Below are positions 35,110-48,529 of a stretch of 64,000 nt of DNA, in pieces. Positions within the stretch are counted from its first letter, which is position 1; every line of letters starts with the position of its first letter. This stretch comes from Apostichopus japonicus (Eukaryota > Echinodermata > Holothuroidea > Aspidochirotida > Stichopodidae), in the NCBI RefSeq assembly GCF_037975245.1, contig NC_092574.1, forward strand, positions 14,779,213 to 14,843,212. Direction: 5' to 3'. The notes beneath the pieces are model-generated. The model saw only the letters and a program-made list of their open reading frames with translations, did no database searches and was not told the DNA's origin. The position numbers and the translations under genes were made by a program.

Positions 35110-37434
35110 ATCTGGCAGACAAACAAGCCTGCAAGCAGGAAATATAATAAATAGTGACATGTCTGCTGTCAGTCCAGCCCAGTTGTGGTGAAACTGTTTA
35201 TGTTTATGTCTGTTCACTGTTCAGATGCCTTTTGGCAATGCTGTGGGGGTGTTTAAACTGTTATAATTCAACAATGGTGACACTACAAATGATAGTGCAA
35301 GAAAGGGGGGGGGGGGAGCTGGAGTGGGCTGGGTTGAGGGGTTGTTGGGAGGGCGATTTTTGGTTGTGTAGCAGTTCAGGGTTTGATACAAGGGCAGATA
35401 AGAAGGATACTGTTTAGTGATTACAGAGTGCTAGTGCATAGTTAAATATAGCAATCTAGCATTCCTTGTTTTCAGCTTCTTTGAAGCCAATGGACCTTCG
35501 GAAATAGTCGCTTTATAGACGGATTTCATAAAACTGTATGAGCCCGTAAATAATGGTGAAAGGGGTACATGACCTGGTGGGGATCGAAAGGGGGGGGGGC
35601 TGTGTAGGAATCTCGACAGGTTATAAACACATGGAAGGATACAATGTTGTTGTGAGCGTTTGTTCATGAATAGAGCTTTACAAAATCTATTTTCTTAAAA
35701 AGCATTCTGTTACCATGTGTAATAAATTTCCTTGTTTTGTAAACAATGTTGGATGGTTGGGTCAAAGTGTGAAAGTCACTTTTTGCTCATTCACATATGA
35801 ATATACATCATTTATCTCAACTTTCTGTGTGATTATCTTCTTCATTTTGTCAAGCAGCTTGATGCTGTGTTTTCTGCAAAACATTTCTAGATATCAAAGG
35901 AGAATATGTGTTTTAACTTATTGCAATATAGAGATATTATTCCAATCTATGGTATGCCCTAGAAAGGTTTAAACTTAGTATTATCTGTTGTCATGTTAAC
36001 TGTAGAGATAATTTTTACCAACACACATGGGCTTAGTGTTTGTTTATACACGACATCACAATCTAACACAGGACTCTTGAGTTGGAAACAAAACTGCATA
36101 TATAATCACTGAGTGCAAACACAATTAAGATCTGGATGGAACTGATATATTTGTTTATTTATTGGTCAAAGTCAGTTTTAGAGATAAATCCAGTGGCAGG
36201 TAAACAGATAATTGAAAGCAAACAACAAACCCTGCATTCCTCTGTTGAAGCCCCATGATCTCAATTTCTTGTTTGTAGAAACTTGGTGACAAATTTTGGA
36301 CATGAACCCTCAGTTACTCTGAGAAATGGATACCACTGTCGACTGGGTTCATGGTATGTCGTCTGACTTGGCCTAATAATGTGACACATTGTGGAATATA
36401 TATATTTCAATGTACTGTAATTGTCATCTGAAATGGAGACTATCGAAGTTCATATTTGTAACGACTTTTGTGGATAATTAATGATTTGTGTATGATAAAA
36501 AACAACAAAAATAACAAAGACATTTTCAGCTCATTTGTCTACATGATCTGACTCATTCTGCATACAGTTGCCAGATATATACATTAACACAAATTAACAA
36601 AATTGTGTATTTAATATGTGGTTTTCACATTCCATTGTAGAAAATATAATATATTTTGAGAGTCAACTTTGAACCCTGGTAACGTACCATTAATGCAGGC
36701 AGAGATAAATGTGGGTCCTCGCGCGAACTATGTCTACACGGAATAATAGAGTCATTTAAGGATTGTTTGTAAATAAAATGTGATCGTTGAAGCTAAAATT
36801 AATAAATGTCTCATGAAAGTAAGGTGAACATACTCTGTCCTGATTAGTCCAGCATGTCCTGTCTTTGCAATGACAAACATATATACATTATCCCGCCCGG
36901 CAAACTAAATTATCACAAAGTAGGGTATTCTGTGACGTTCAAAAATAGCAGTCTTTACGATACGAAAGCTAAGACCTACGCATCACTATACGTATCCGTT
37001 TCGGAAGCATCATAATTCATATTCAATGATTTGGTAAAAAAACTGAAATAATGAAATGTTAGGAAATTTTATACCGTACGAAATAGTTGTAAAGAGTTTC
37101 AAATATACTGCCATCAGGTATGTAACTCTTTTTTAAAATTCAACAGTTATTTTCCAGTGGAAGCGAAACATTTCCTACCCCTAGACACACCCTTTCTCCG
37201 GACGCGGTGTCCCACTATCTGGCTATTAAAAGAAATATGGTATTATTAGAAAATAAAGGGTTTCGCGTAATTGGTGTATTCGTGGTACATTCAAGATGAT
37301 TAAATATCCTCTTTATATGGTCTATAACCATTATCAGAGACAATATAAAAAAGGTCCATGCACTCTGCAAAAAATCTGCTGAACAGTTACCCCTGTGTTG
37401 TAAATTTAGTAGGCGGTTAATAGCTTTCTTTATA
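35110..37434. other. intergenic, no gene seen
   Basis: I see no coding exon. There is a poly-G run near 35307 and another near 35589. The open frames in this stretch are short and lack recognisable domains. Confidence 0.5.
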
Positions 37435-37441
37435 TATTCAG

Positions 37442-38788
37442 CAGGGGCGTATCCAGGGGGGGGCGCAACAGGCGCGCGCCCCCCCTATTGGCCGTCACCA
37501 AAAAAAAAAAAAGTTTAGCAAAAAAAAAAAAAAAAAAAAAAATTGATGACGACCTTTATGTGAGATGTCGGTGATCGCTCAACCCCCCCCCCCCCTCCCG
37601 TATCCTTTTTTTTTGTTTGCCAAAAAAAGGTTCTTGCGAAGTTCGGCGGCATAATAGTTTTAGAAACATAGATGGTAATTGTTTTTGTATTATCACTATA
37701 AACACTAAATGACATGCCAGCCATACTAAATTGTGCATTTTGTGTCCATATTTACTGGAAATGTTGCTTATTATTAAAGGTCGAAAAATGAATCACATAT
37801 GGCTATGGGCGGCGATCCTGGGTGGAGGGGGGATATATCCCCCCATGAAAATGGGTGGAGGGGATGTAATGCACCATACCCCCCCCCCCCCCACCAAATG
37901 CCAGGGATAAGAATATTTTCATGCCTACATTTATGCATCTTCGTTAATGTACGGCTCTTTTTTAGCTTCATTTCTCGCCTACCATAAACGCAGTGCGATC
38001 TTTTCAAATAAAGCGTCTTTATAAAGCAAAAATAGTTGACTGTAGGCTTCATTGGCCCTATAACAACAAAATGTATTATTGCGCCCACGGTATTGATATA
38101 GTACATATATGCACCCTCATAGTATTCATATAGGCCCTATAGTAGGCCTACACACGTACATGTTCCCTCGAACAGCTGAGAATCTCATGTAACCAGGGTA
38201 ATGTTTAATACACGTTTCACCTGGATGCCCTAGCAATCGGTCCCTAGGAATGTAACTATGTGTAATTGTGTATTGCATGTGTATAGGCCTATAATAGCCT
38301 GCATGAGGCCATTTTCTTCATCGAATAATATAACAGAGCTCTCGAACATTCTAACGTTGCGCCTGAAACAAGATTGACAGGGGCAATTTTCCCAAAATAA
38401 CACCCGAAATTAAAAAAAAAAGTATTTTGGATCCTGATTATGAGATATTTCGGACATGACATCCCTATTTTAAAGTTGGGTATATGCCGCTTGGAAACCT
38501 CGGGAAGTGCCGTTTCCGGCCATCTAGAGGGTTTGTTAATCCCAAAATTTTCTTGTACGCTTCGCGCCAACTCATGGTGGCGCTACGCTTAGATAGTCGA
38601 CAAGGTCATATCCCCTACCCCCCCACTCGGAAGTACGGATCGCCGCCCATGCATATGACACCATTTTGCATTTCAGCCCTTCTTTGAAAGCAAAAATTGT
38701 ACACCCCCTCCCCTTAGACCCATCCCCCAGGACGGCGATCATTCATGCCTGGCGCCCCCCCTATTGGAAAATCCTGGATACGCCCCTG
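37442..38788. mobile_element. hAT-like element, host of a nested insertion
   Basis: Left end CAGGGGCGTATCCAGG (37442) and right end CCTGGATACGCCCCTG (38773-38788) are perfect inverted repeats. Both are followed inward by C-rich and CCCCTATTGG-containing sequence. Flanks share TATTCA (37435-37440 and 38789-38794), a probable but incomplete target duplication. The interior was later interrupted by the 848-bp element at 37804-38651. The original element would be about 490 bp and encodes nothing. A long A run is at 37500-37541. Confidence 0.8.
37804..38651 (-). mobile_element. 848-bp non-autonomous hAT-like element, copy 2
   Basis: Nearly identical, inverted copy of 1263-2099. Ends are TATGGGCGGCGATCC and GGATCGCCGCCCATG, and the flanks are CATATGGC and CATATGAC (37796-37803 and 38652-38659), an 8-bp target duplication with one change. 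It is inserted inside the element at 37442-38788. Its open frames mirror those of copy 1. Confidence 0.88.
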
Positions 38789-38796
38789 TATTCATG

Positions 38797-41643
38797 CACC
38801 CCCACCCCCCCATCCCACAGGTGTTACACCATTGTATAATAAATTTTTAACCAAGCGATCTTCGTAGTAGGGTTGCTTTTAGATTTTCATCAAGGAAGCA
38901 TACAATTACATATATTATCGGACACCTATTTGAAATTATATTTCCATTGACGTATTTGTAATTTGGGATTGGTGGCGTGATTGCAAAATGATGACGTATG
39001 ACAGAAATTGTAGCGTGTAATTTTTTCCAATCCCTGCTGCCTGAATTGCTTTATCTGACTAAATTAATGCCCATCCATGATTTCTTAAAGGAGTATGTTT
39101 CTCCCTCACTTTTCTGTCTATACAGGGTGTACTCCACGGCGTTGCCAGGAATGAGAGGCAATCAAATGATCACATTTTATAGGTTCATAATTATACTTAA
39201 TAATCCTTGGTATCTTGGACAGGCGCGGATCCGGGGAGATGGGTTGGGGGGGGGGGGGGGAGGGGGTTGTACAAAATGTGTATACGTCTCAGAATGCACC
39301 ATTCCAAGCTTTGGATTTTCAAGGATCCCCCTCCCCCACGCAGAACCCCCTACACGAGATGCGGCTTCAACGCCGTCTCTTGAAAATCTATACCATGCAT
39401 ACTACACTTGAAACAACTTTCTTAAAAACGTTCAAAGACTTCAACATTGCCAGCTAGTTAAATCCCACCTGTTTTGCATCTACAAATTTACTTCTGGTAA
39501 AGTGTCCTAAACCCTACAGTGCCCCCCACACACACTCTTTGGCTAGTTTCCTATACGCCACTATGCACGAGAAGCAGGACAGCAAGGTTTTGATAGCAGC
39601 AAAATAACATTGTGGACGTCATTGATGAATAAGACCACATACAAGTTAAAACAAAGACCTGCAATCTTAACTCTTCTTCTAATTACTTTACTATTATCCT
39701 GGGACATAAACCTTGACGTACAAGCACATGCCGGGGTGGGGAGGGAGGGTGGTCAGCCTTCTTCTTTCCTGTGTTTGGTTAGCATTTGTGTATATGATGC
39801 TTCATCTACTGACGTCATAACTATAATTATTGGGTTTTATCACAAGAAATATCTCAGGATATTACATAGATATCCACAAATGTTGTATTTCCTTTTCCGG
39901 TTTCCCAAAATAATCACGCATTCACTTCCGTTCATGTCGACAAACCATATATACAAAACAGAAAAAGAAAGACACAACCAAGTCTAGCCCTCAAATCCAA
40001 TTACTTAACAATACCAGTGATGGATTAGATGTCTTCGAGTATCCGAATCTAAAATATTAAAAGCCAGAGATCATTAGCCTAGATATAAACTATCTTCGTT
40101 TTGGAGAACAAAAAAAAATGACATTTTAATGAGATTTTGACAAATTCGACTTTCAACCATGCTGACTTTGTTTAGCCCAAATATAAACTTATTTCAAAAA
40201 GATGTGTAAGCTCGACGTGATATTCTTTGCGCGCGCGTGTGTGTGTTTGTGCGTTATAACAACGATGTGTCCTTTCAAATTTTCTTCAAAGTAACTTACC
40301 ACATATATTGTGATTAAAAGTTTTTCCTTCCTTACTTTAGACATGGCGCCAATTCGAGAATTCATTTATCTTGATCTGGAGAGAGCAAAATGAATTTCTG
40401 TAGTAATTTCTCTTTCTGACAGTTGTTTTTTAATCCTTTTAATTTTTTGGTTCTATGGTCTGTAAAATGATCTCTCCGAATTAGGTTGTCTTTTGTAAAG
40501 GAGACGTGTTTGGGACAAAATCATGCAAGGTTCGTCTCATCATGACTATATTCTTATTTTTTTTTGTCGTAGAACTAATCTATTTTCTATTATTTAGGCT
40601 TCATCAATCTTCACGCCTTTTTTTCTTTTTGCTCCCAGTTCGTCTCAATTTACATTCCGTTATCTAGACCGCATCCAAGTAAAAATTGATAAACTAAAAT
40701 ACATCCTATCGATATCACTGGCTAATACCACACCTATGTTGGTTACACATAAATTTTGGCTTAGTTTCAGCCCTAATTATCCCTGGTGGATTCTCAGTTT
40801 TCTAAAACTTTCAGAAAAAGAACATAGATGATGAATCTTGCTCTTGTATCTTTCATCGTCCAGGACTGCTAGTTAACAGTTATATTAAAAATTCTGCTCT
40901 TCTCAGTCTCAAGCGCGCGATTAAAAATAGAAAAGTTACGCCATATATTTTTCGCTCTAATTTTTGTTAATGTTACGTATATAGGGTTAGCTTACCTTCA
41001 TTAAGATAAAGTATTCTACACGCAATGGAGCTTGACTACCGAATGATACGCTCAGAAAGGAGAACCAACCACAAAGTCGTTGTTGGTATGTAAGATATGC
41101 CAGCATGTAAATAGGGATACTTTTACTGAGCAACTTCACCACACTAGATGGTATTTTATGCATTTAGGCGATACCGCAGCTTTAATGTTCCGTCAAACAT
41201 AAGTCTTAAGGACTTGGACAAATCAAGTAGACTTCGTCAAGCCACAAGTACTTAAGTTTCTAATTGTCTTGTTTTTTGACAATTTTTGTATTCTGTAACA
41301 GAGACGATGTTTGCAATTTTTTTATCTAAAATATTGAAGTTACCCCCTTATACCGACGCTGCAGCTTTCATTTAAACAATGTTTACAATCACCCTGAACA
41401 TATGGATTGCAGATCATATGGTTTGTAAATATTTCCTCAAACGTTTGACCATTTAATCTCAAAGTAAGCCACATAATCCCCAAAGCAGAATCTGTATGAT
41501 ACACGTTACGTGTTTGACCCCACAAAGCGTTTCCCGTGCCTTACTTGAAATTGTATCGGTAAATAGGTATTGCTCGTTTAATGTTAGGGTTTCCTCCAGC
41601 TGTTCTCCGTTTAAATAAAGTATGTTTGTAATGTGGTTAATCA
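38797..41643. other. intergenic, no gene seen
   Basis: No recognised gene. A G-rich stretch near 39240-39265, following GGCGCGGATCCGGGG, resembles a hAT-like terminus but has no partner. Open frames at 38998-39411 and 39610-39987 have no recognisable domain; the first runs through that repeat. Confidence 0.45.
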
Positions 41644-41651
41644 ATTCTCAT

Positions 41652-42003
41652 CAGTGGCGTAGGAAGGCACTTTTGAGTGGGGGGGGGGGGGGGGGGCTGA
41701 AGACTGATGGCCGGCCTGGGAGAGGGGACTACGTTGGAAATTTTTTGCATTTCCAGGTGGCCTCAGATGCAATTTGGTGCAATATAGCACACTTCAACAC
41801 CCACTCCATTTTGTAAATAATTTTGCATTTTCACCTGGCCTTAGATGCAATTTGGTGCTCCAAATGAGATTTTTTTCTCATTTGGAAATGAAAAAGGGGT
41901 TTTCTGACTTGCGAAGCGGGGGGGGGGGGCGGAATGATACTTGGCCCCCATATTTTTCACTGGGGGGCTGGCGCCCCCAGCCCCCCCGGTTCCTACGCCC
42001 TTG
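41652..42003 (-). mobile_element. 352-bp MITE, family A copy 3
   Basis: Starts CAGTGGCGTAGGAAGG, ends CCGGTTCCTACGCCCTTG, with the exact 8-bp duplication ATTCTCAT on both sides (41644-41651, 42004-42011). It has the same internal blocks as copies 1 and 2, including the CTCATTTGG hairpin arm and CACCTGGCCTTAGATGC. A long G run lies just inside the left end. Confidence 0.9.
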
Positions 42004-42011
42004 ATTCTCAT

Positions 42012-44328
42012 CAACCGTTCCTGCTAACGTAAGCAAGTTATACTGCATTTCATGCATTAACATCGTTAACGCTATCCTCTAGTATTGGTTCGAAGTCATC
42101 AATCGCATTGTAGCGTAAGTCTATCCTTCACAGATCACGAACCATTACAATCTTTCCTGTATTTAGCGATGTAATATAGACACATTGTAAGCTTATTGTG
42201 TAATTAAGTAATCCATCAATTGATCTACTATGAGGAAAGTTGTATGGAGTGGTTTTATTTAAAGTAACGGAATGTATATTGTAATGAATACACCCAACTG
42301 TCTCCCAACTGTCAAGATGAATTTAAACTAATTTTAAACTAATAATTAAAATTAACTAGTCCGGTGGTTTAGTGGGTAGAACTGCGGACTGGTAATAAAG
42401 TTGTTCTAGCTCGAATCCATCTCAAGTTAGTTTCAGCATTTTCTTTTCTCTTTGGCATACTCCTCTCTGAAGTCTTTATATATTAATTCAAACATATAGT
42501 TTACCAGCTAACGTGATGGCTGGTTTTATAGAGGGTGACGAAAAATGCATACCTTGCCAGTCGTGTAAAGCGTGCTAGGGTTCAACACACACCGGGGTTT
42601 ATAACGCTCCGGTGGTGGTATGGCTCTTTTTTGGCCTAGTATCCCCTGTCCATGTCTCCCTTGATGTAAGGAGAACCCGTGAGGATGCGAAGAGGGTCGG
42701 TCTAATCGGCCATAAGCGTTCTAGTTGGCGTGCGTGAATCTTTTCCTATGGCTAGAGGGTCTAATCACCCTTTGGATCGGCATGTGTGTAACCACCGTCC
42801 ACGGAATACGTGACCTGATGAGGCCCTATTCTCCTATCATTTCATGTACGGATGTTTTTAAAAGACATAATAGTATTTTCTGTAAAATTGCACTGTGTTT
42901 TAAACTAGCGCCATCACTTTTTAATGAAGCGTTCGTTTTCTCTTCTTGGTTCGTTGGTTACTGCTGAGTTGGCACACTGTAGGTGGGTTCAATTCAAATC
43001 AATGACATCTTTTATTGTTGCCCAAGCAAAAGTAATGGAACTTTGACGGGGATTCACGTGGGTTTGAAGCAACCTTGGGAAATTAATTTATTCGAAATAG
43101 ATACGCTAGTGAAATAATATAGCATACACCAAGGGACAATCCTAATTCCCTCCCCTCCCACATGTTAAGCCTCATTTAAACAAATTTCTGTGTAAAAGAC
43201 TAATAACGCGACAAGCCCATATCTACAGTATGCCATCATGAAGGTGGGAAGCACTATAAGTAATTATTTGCCAATATAAAAAAGAAACTTGTAGTACACA
43301 CAGCTAATATATATTGCTGAACAAAAACGGGAGGACTTGAGCCGAAAGTAAATTTAACGTAATTTGAACAATGTAAACATGTATTTTGTTGCGGGGACGG
43401 TGGGGGGGGGGGGGGGCAGTTAGGGGTTCGTCCGAATCACAGGATCCAACACTCCTTGCATAGGCATGATATACATCTCTTTCTGTTTTCGTATTATCAT
43501 GAAAGACAGTGACAGTTCCACAGACACGTTTATTCCGACAGGTTCATTCTGAGCATGCGTGCATATTTTATATATAATGTCGTAAGTTTTAGAGTCAATT
43601 GTCTCAAAGTACACGTCTCATTGGGACGTCACAACGACATGCGTGAAGTGTTAATAATACTACGGAATGGCTATTCTCGAATTTCAATTGATACCAAGGG
43701 AATCAAAACAGCTGACATTGTGCGATAAGGCTAGGCCATTGCCGCATATTTAGGACGAAAGCCGACCTTATTTTATGCGAAATTGATGTATCGTTCCATC
43801 TTCGATTGATGTCGAGTTCTTAAAGAACAAACTCTATTGAATTATTATGCAAACGTCCGTGTGGGCATCACATTTAGATCGTGCTATGTCGTGTGAAGGT
43901 TCGCTTAGATGGTGAAAATTCTTCCCTTCTCGGCGAGAGATGGAGAGAGAAAGGTTTTATTGAATTCTGTAATGGAAGTTAAATGATGGTAGCGGCGGCG
44001 ACGAGACTGTTTGCAACTTAAATTGAAACCATACAAAACGTACAAATAACTTTAGAAGCTCCGTGCACGTGAGACAAGAGAAAAATTTCACACACTCTTA
44101 TTATATGACCTTCCTAGGTTCCCTAACATTTCTACCCAGCGCACTCGATTACGGCGCACTTCCTATCGCATTGAGATTTCAAACATGCATGCACTCGCAT
44201 TGATATGACCGACCCTCGATCGTTTGGTAAAGTGTCTGCTTATTGTTTTGTAATAATTTGATCCATAGAGAGCAATGAGATTTTAATACATCAAATCATC
44301 GAAATCTGAGCTCAAGAAAGAACGTGCC
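42012..44328. other. intergenic, with one tRNA-like element
   Basis: Apart from the tRNA-like sequence at 42357-42430 I recognise nothing. The stretch 42540-42840 is GC-richer than its surroundings but matches no family I know. There is a poly-G run near 43400. Confidence 0.45.
42357..42430 (+). repeat. tRNA-Thr(GGT)-like SINE head or pseudo-tRNA
   Basis: Box A-like TGGTTTAGTGGG (42365-42376), an anticodon-loop-like CTGGTAA with GGT at about 42391, and box B-like AGCTCGAATCC (42408-42418). Acceptor and T stems do not pair well and there is no clean discriminator end, so a working tRNA gene is unlikely. Confidence 0.55.
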
Positions 44329-44391
44329 AATCAGCTAATCGATCGATCAGCTAATCGATCAGCTAATCGATCAATCAGTGATCAATCAGTC
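44329..44391 (+). repeat. short minisatellite (CAGCTAATCGAT)
   Basis: Three to four irregular copies of ATCAGCTAATCGATC, passing into GATCAATCAGT units. About 60 bp. Confidence 0.85.
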
Positions 44392-47300
44392 ACGAGACTG
44401 AATTTGAATAGATTCTGTACAGTGGAGCCATTACAGTCGATTGCCAGTCGGACACCGGGGACAATTTATGTCGCTGGATCCCTTTGACATCGTCGCGTTT
44501 CCTTAATCATAATAAACATGCGTATATATATACATGTCCCATAATATCCATATAGTTCCCAATTGACCCGGGTCCCTGCAGGGCTGTAACCCCTGGCCCC
44601 GCTCTCGTCAGGCCTGAGCAGAGCATTGCGAGTGATATATCATAGAAGTTTTATACCAAACTGTATGTTGTATGATATAATGATTTACGTATAAACTGAG
44701 CGTACTCACTGTAGATGCTGATAAGATGAACCCAATTGACACGTACGAACTGATATAGCTTACTATATATACGATAAAGTTATGCATGTGTTTGTATCGT
44801 GAATTGTGGGAGGGGTGGGTAATGGCGAGAAACAGAGTACAAACAAGAGTTCCCTTCGACCACATAGAAAACAAAAATTGGATGTCAAATTGTGCAGTCT
44901 AAGTCAAAAGTAGGCAATAGCTTCGGTTTTTACAGTTAGTCTAAATGCAAGGTTGTACTAATGACGACTGTACCTTGGTGCACCCTCCCCACCACGGCCC
45001 CTCCCCACCCGTGGATCTGCTCCTGGTGTAATTCGACTAATGACTCCATCTTGATGCATTTGCGCGGTAGCCCGATGTTGTTAAATTGCGAACACATTAC
45101 AATATACATGCTTTATCACAACGCATTGTTTTTACGCTATGCGTCCTGCAGTGCAATGATACAAAACCTCCAAAAATATCGTCTTTTCCAGACCGGCCTC
45201 AAAGCACTCGAGACCTCTCGAGATGACTGGGTATTATTTTGTAAACTATACGCGCTGAATTAGTTACCTACTATACCTTAACTATAACTGATCAGGCACG
45301 TGGATGGGGCCCAGGAACGGTGAAGCTACCTATACTCATTAGGAGCGGTGACGAAAAGATCAAGTGTGGAAAGTAATCCTCTTCCAAGGATGACATTTTA
45401 AAGCAAACTAAGCTTGAATGAAGTCTTTAAAAAGAAGAGCGAGAAGAAGAAGAAAAAAAAAGTGGACTCCAGGGAGAATATAGAGTTTATGCACCATTTC
45501 GACAGTTAATGAAGCTAAAAAATCACCTGATCGCCTTAATTCGACTCCAGAGGGAGTATAGATTTGTCGTTCATACATAAACTGTTTAACCTTCTAATAC
45601 TTATTTAATACCTATTTGGCCTTGACTTTAGAAGCGAGAGAGAGGAGAGAGAGAGAGTTGAGGGAGATGTGGAGAGTTGAGTAAACGCAACTTTGCTGCT
45701 GATAATATCTATAATCTCTTTCAAAATCACTTTTATATTTATAGTATATATTCATAAGCGAAAATTTTACGAAGTTCGTAATTCCGGGTTATAGAATAGT
45801 TGTTGACGAAACTCATCATCGACTCGGTTCTTGAAAATGTGTCCACGGAGACTCCTTAACTATACGATCTTTACGTTCGTTTCTTGTAGACCATAAATAC
45901 ATCTTAAGAGCCTATTAAACCTCGACCCGAAGGTATTTCGGACTTGAAGCAATTTGAATTAACAGGCTTCCCCAGATTGATTAATAGAACTGTGTACCTA
46001 TCATAAAATATACTGGTTTTTGGCAAAACTAATTTTAACATGTTACAGAACATTCAAAATCACCCTCGATCAGCGTTTGTTACGTATCTATGTAACACTT
46101 TTATGGACGTTGTCAAAATACCTCTAAAAAGTAAACATACTCATAAGTGAAATTGGCTGAACTGCTTAGTCTAGCACGAAGACCATTAGCCTAACTCTTC
46201 AGAAGTCACGCATAGCTTGATAAGACAGCATCAAGATTTTATGACCCTAAATTACATGTTTGTACGTACACACAATATTTGTCAAGCACAAATAGTATTG
46301 AATTTCACCCCAGGGTCGTGCTCGATCTGTCAGCTGTCTGTTCATACGACTTAAGAACTTTCTGCGATTCTTACTCAAAAAAAGAAAAGAAAAGCAAAAA
46401 GACTGCAATTTTGATTAAACCGTATAGACAACCATTGGTTTGTTTCCCCAGATGTCTACTTAAATGTCTGCGAACCACATAGAAAAGTCGTTTTTACTTG
46501 CTTTTCTCGTCAATGGTTGGATGTATATATACCTACACAACAAATAATTTCCCTAACGTTTTGTGACAGTACAAAATGGGTATACATTTTATTTTCCCAT
46601 GGCAACAGCTTTTGGAAAACATTTAGAGCTAACGTACGAAATGGTTTAAAACAATCGTACACACAAGTCAGTGCATGCATAAAGTGAAATCGACGTTGCC
46701 ACACTTAACTCAGTTTCGGCAATGTAACCAGAATGCAACAATATCAACTTGCTATCTACCGTATATATCCAACGATGTACTTGTCATTATCACACTAAAA
46801 AAAAAAAAAAAAAAAAAAAAAAAACTGTCCTCAGATTCTGTTTTTATGTTGCATATATATACTGAAATTAAAACACCTGCAACTCATAAATCATTAATAA
46901 AAATCAAAGTGGTCACTTGGTCACCATAAGAGCCCTTGAACACTCGTATCCGAAAATAACTCAGCCGTTTTAATGGTCAATTGAAAAATCAATGCCGATA
47001 TCTAAAAGAGGAAACTAAAAGACCATGGTATGTAATTAGTACTGTAACATTCATTGACCTAATATAAAAAAAAGAGAGGAGAGAGAATTACGTTGAATGC
47101 GTGATGTAGAGGTGTGAGGGTATCTAGTAAGTCATTCATCGATTTTTCAGACTGTCGAGGGAATTTCTAATTTGGAAATCTTGCTTTGCTGTGTTGATGG
47201 TATGCTACTGCTTTTATCGGACAGTGCGCAATATAGAGTTATACTGCATGCATTATCCAGGCAGGGGATTGGCGCCTCACTTGTTTTGTTTATCGCATTT

Positions 47301-48453
47301 TATGGGCCACGTATGATTATATAGCCCTAGATACAGTGCTGTTAGTAGTATATAAGGTATAATAGTATGTAGTATATATACGGCAGAATTACACGGTGCA
47401 TTGTGAAAGACTGTGGGAGTATATATATCTCTTGTGTGACTGTTGTACTTTTTCACTAATAATGTTAAACTGTCGGAATAAATTTCCAGTAATTTGACGA
47501 ATAGTTTTTTTTTACTAAGATAGCTGGAACATTTTACCGCAGAGAGTCATCTAATTCCAGGGAGTGGGCCTCGTAAAGTACCGCAAGTCGGAGATTGCCG
47601 ATGGGTTAATGATGCATGGAGCCTGCCGATTGAAAAGGAGAAACCTTTAACGTTCACACATAAACGTAATAAACAGTTAAAAAAGAAAGAAAGTAAGAAA
47701 GAGAGAACGGAGGAAAAAGGAATACATAAAGACTACACACTGCACAGAACTGAAGCATGTAGCGCAATTGTCAATATCACGCAGAGATATATACCAAACT
47801 CTCCATGAGATGATGCATTGGCATATGTAAACTACACACACACACAGCCATAGAAGAAGTCGAGAAGTGATTAAGATGCCTACATTTCAGAAAAACTGAA
47901 AACGTCGTTACAACTATCAGGGAAAGTTGTTTAGTGACGTTATTTCTTCTGCTATACAGTCAGGTTGGAGAGGTGTAGGGGTTGGGGGAGAAAGAGGGTT
48001 GGGGAGGCGGGTTTGACAGGAGGGTGAATTCCATTTCGAAATACACTCCAAACAGTGACGTCACTTGAATCCACCCAGTACGTTTATAACGTTTGACTGA
48101 TGACTATTTAATACTAAATCAATACAAATTACACATTTCGCAGAATGGGTACTTTGAGCTTTAAGCAGACTGGCGCATATTATCTAAAATGTGGAATTTT
48201 ACATCCAATTCTAGTGTACATTCGCAGATAATTAATATCAGTTGTTAATTTGGAATGGGTAATTCAGCTGCCAACCTTCGTAATCGTGGTTGTTTCAAAA
48301 CAAAAAGTTTAAGGAAACGCCAGTTAGGGAAGAATCGACGAACATGAAAACTGGAACCTGTCACTGAGTTCGGCTCCACCTTCAATCACCCACTCCATCA
48401 ATCAATCAATCATAAAACATTTATATATCGCCAATATCAACAACAGTGGTTCA
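44392..48453. other. intergenic, no gene seen
   Basis: No supported gene. Contents are GA-rich microsatellites near 45630-45660, a 26-base A run near 46798-46824, and unrecognised open frames of up to 100 codons. The one at 44961-45263 runs through a C-rich repeat containing GTGGATCTGCTCCTGG, similar to hAT-like termini in this window. Confidence 0.45.
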
Positions 48454-48529
48454 AATGCACTGTCAAGACTGATCCATCATGTCATTACATATATGTAATG
48501 ACATGATGGATCAGTCTTGACAGTGCATT
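48454..48529. repeat. perfect 76-bp palindrome
   Basis: Two 38-bp arms with no spacer, centred between 48491 and 48492. The arms read AATGCACTGTCAAGACTGAT... and its exact complement ...ATCAGTCTTGACAGTGCATT. Beyond the palindrome, TGGTTCAA (upstream) and TTGAACCA (downstream, about 48552) form a further offset inverted pair. Confidence 0.97.

Noticed and set aside
38998-39411. 137-codon open frame
   Set aside because: Its second half reads through a G-rich repeat resembling a transposon end. The first half matches nothing I know.
42815-42840. CTGATGAGGCC, like a hammerhead core start
   Set aside because: No matching stem II strand with GAAA follows and no stem I partner could be found.
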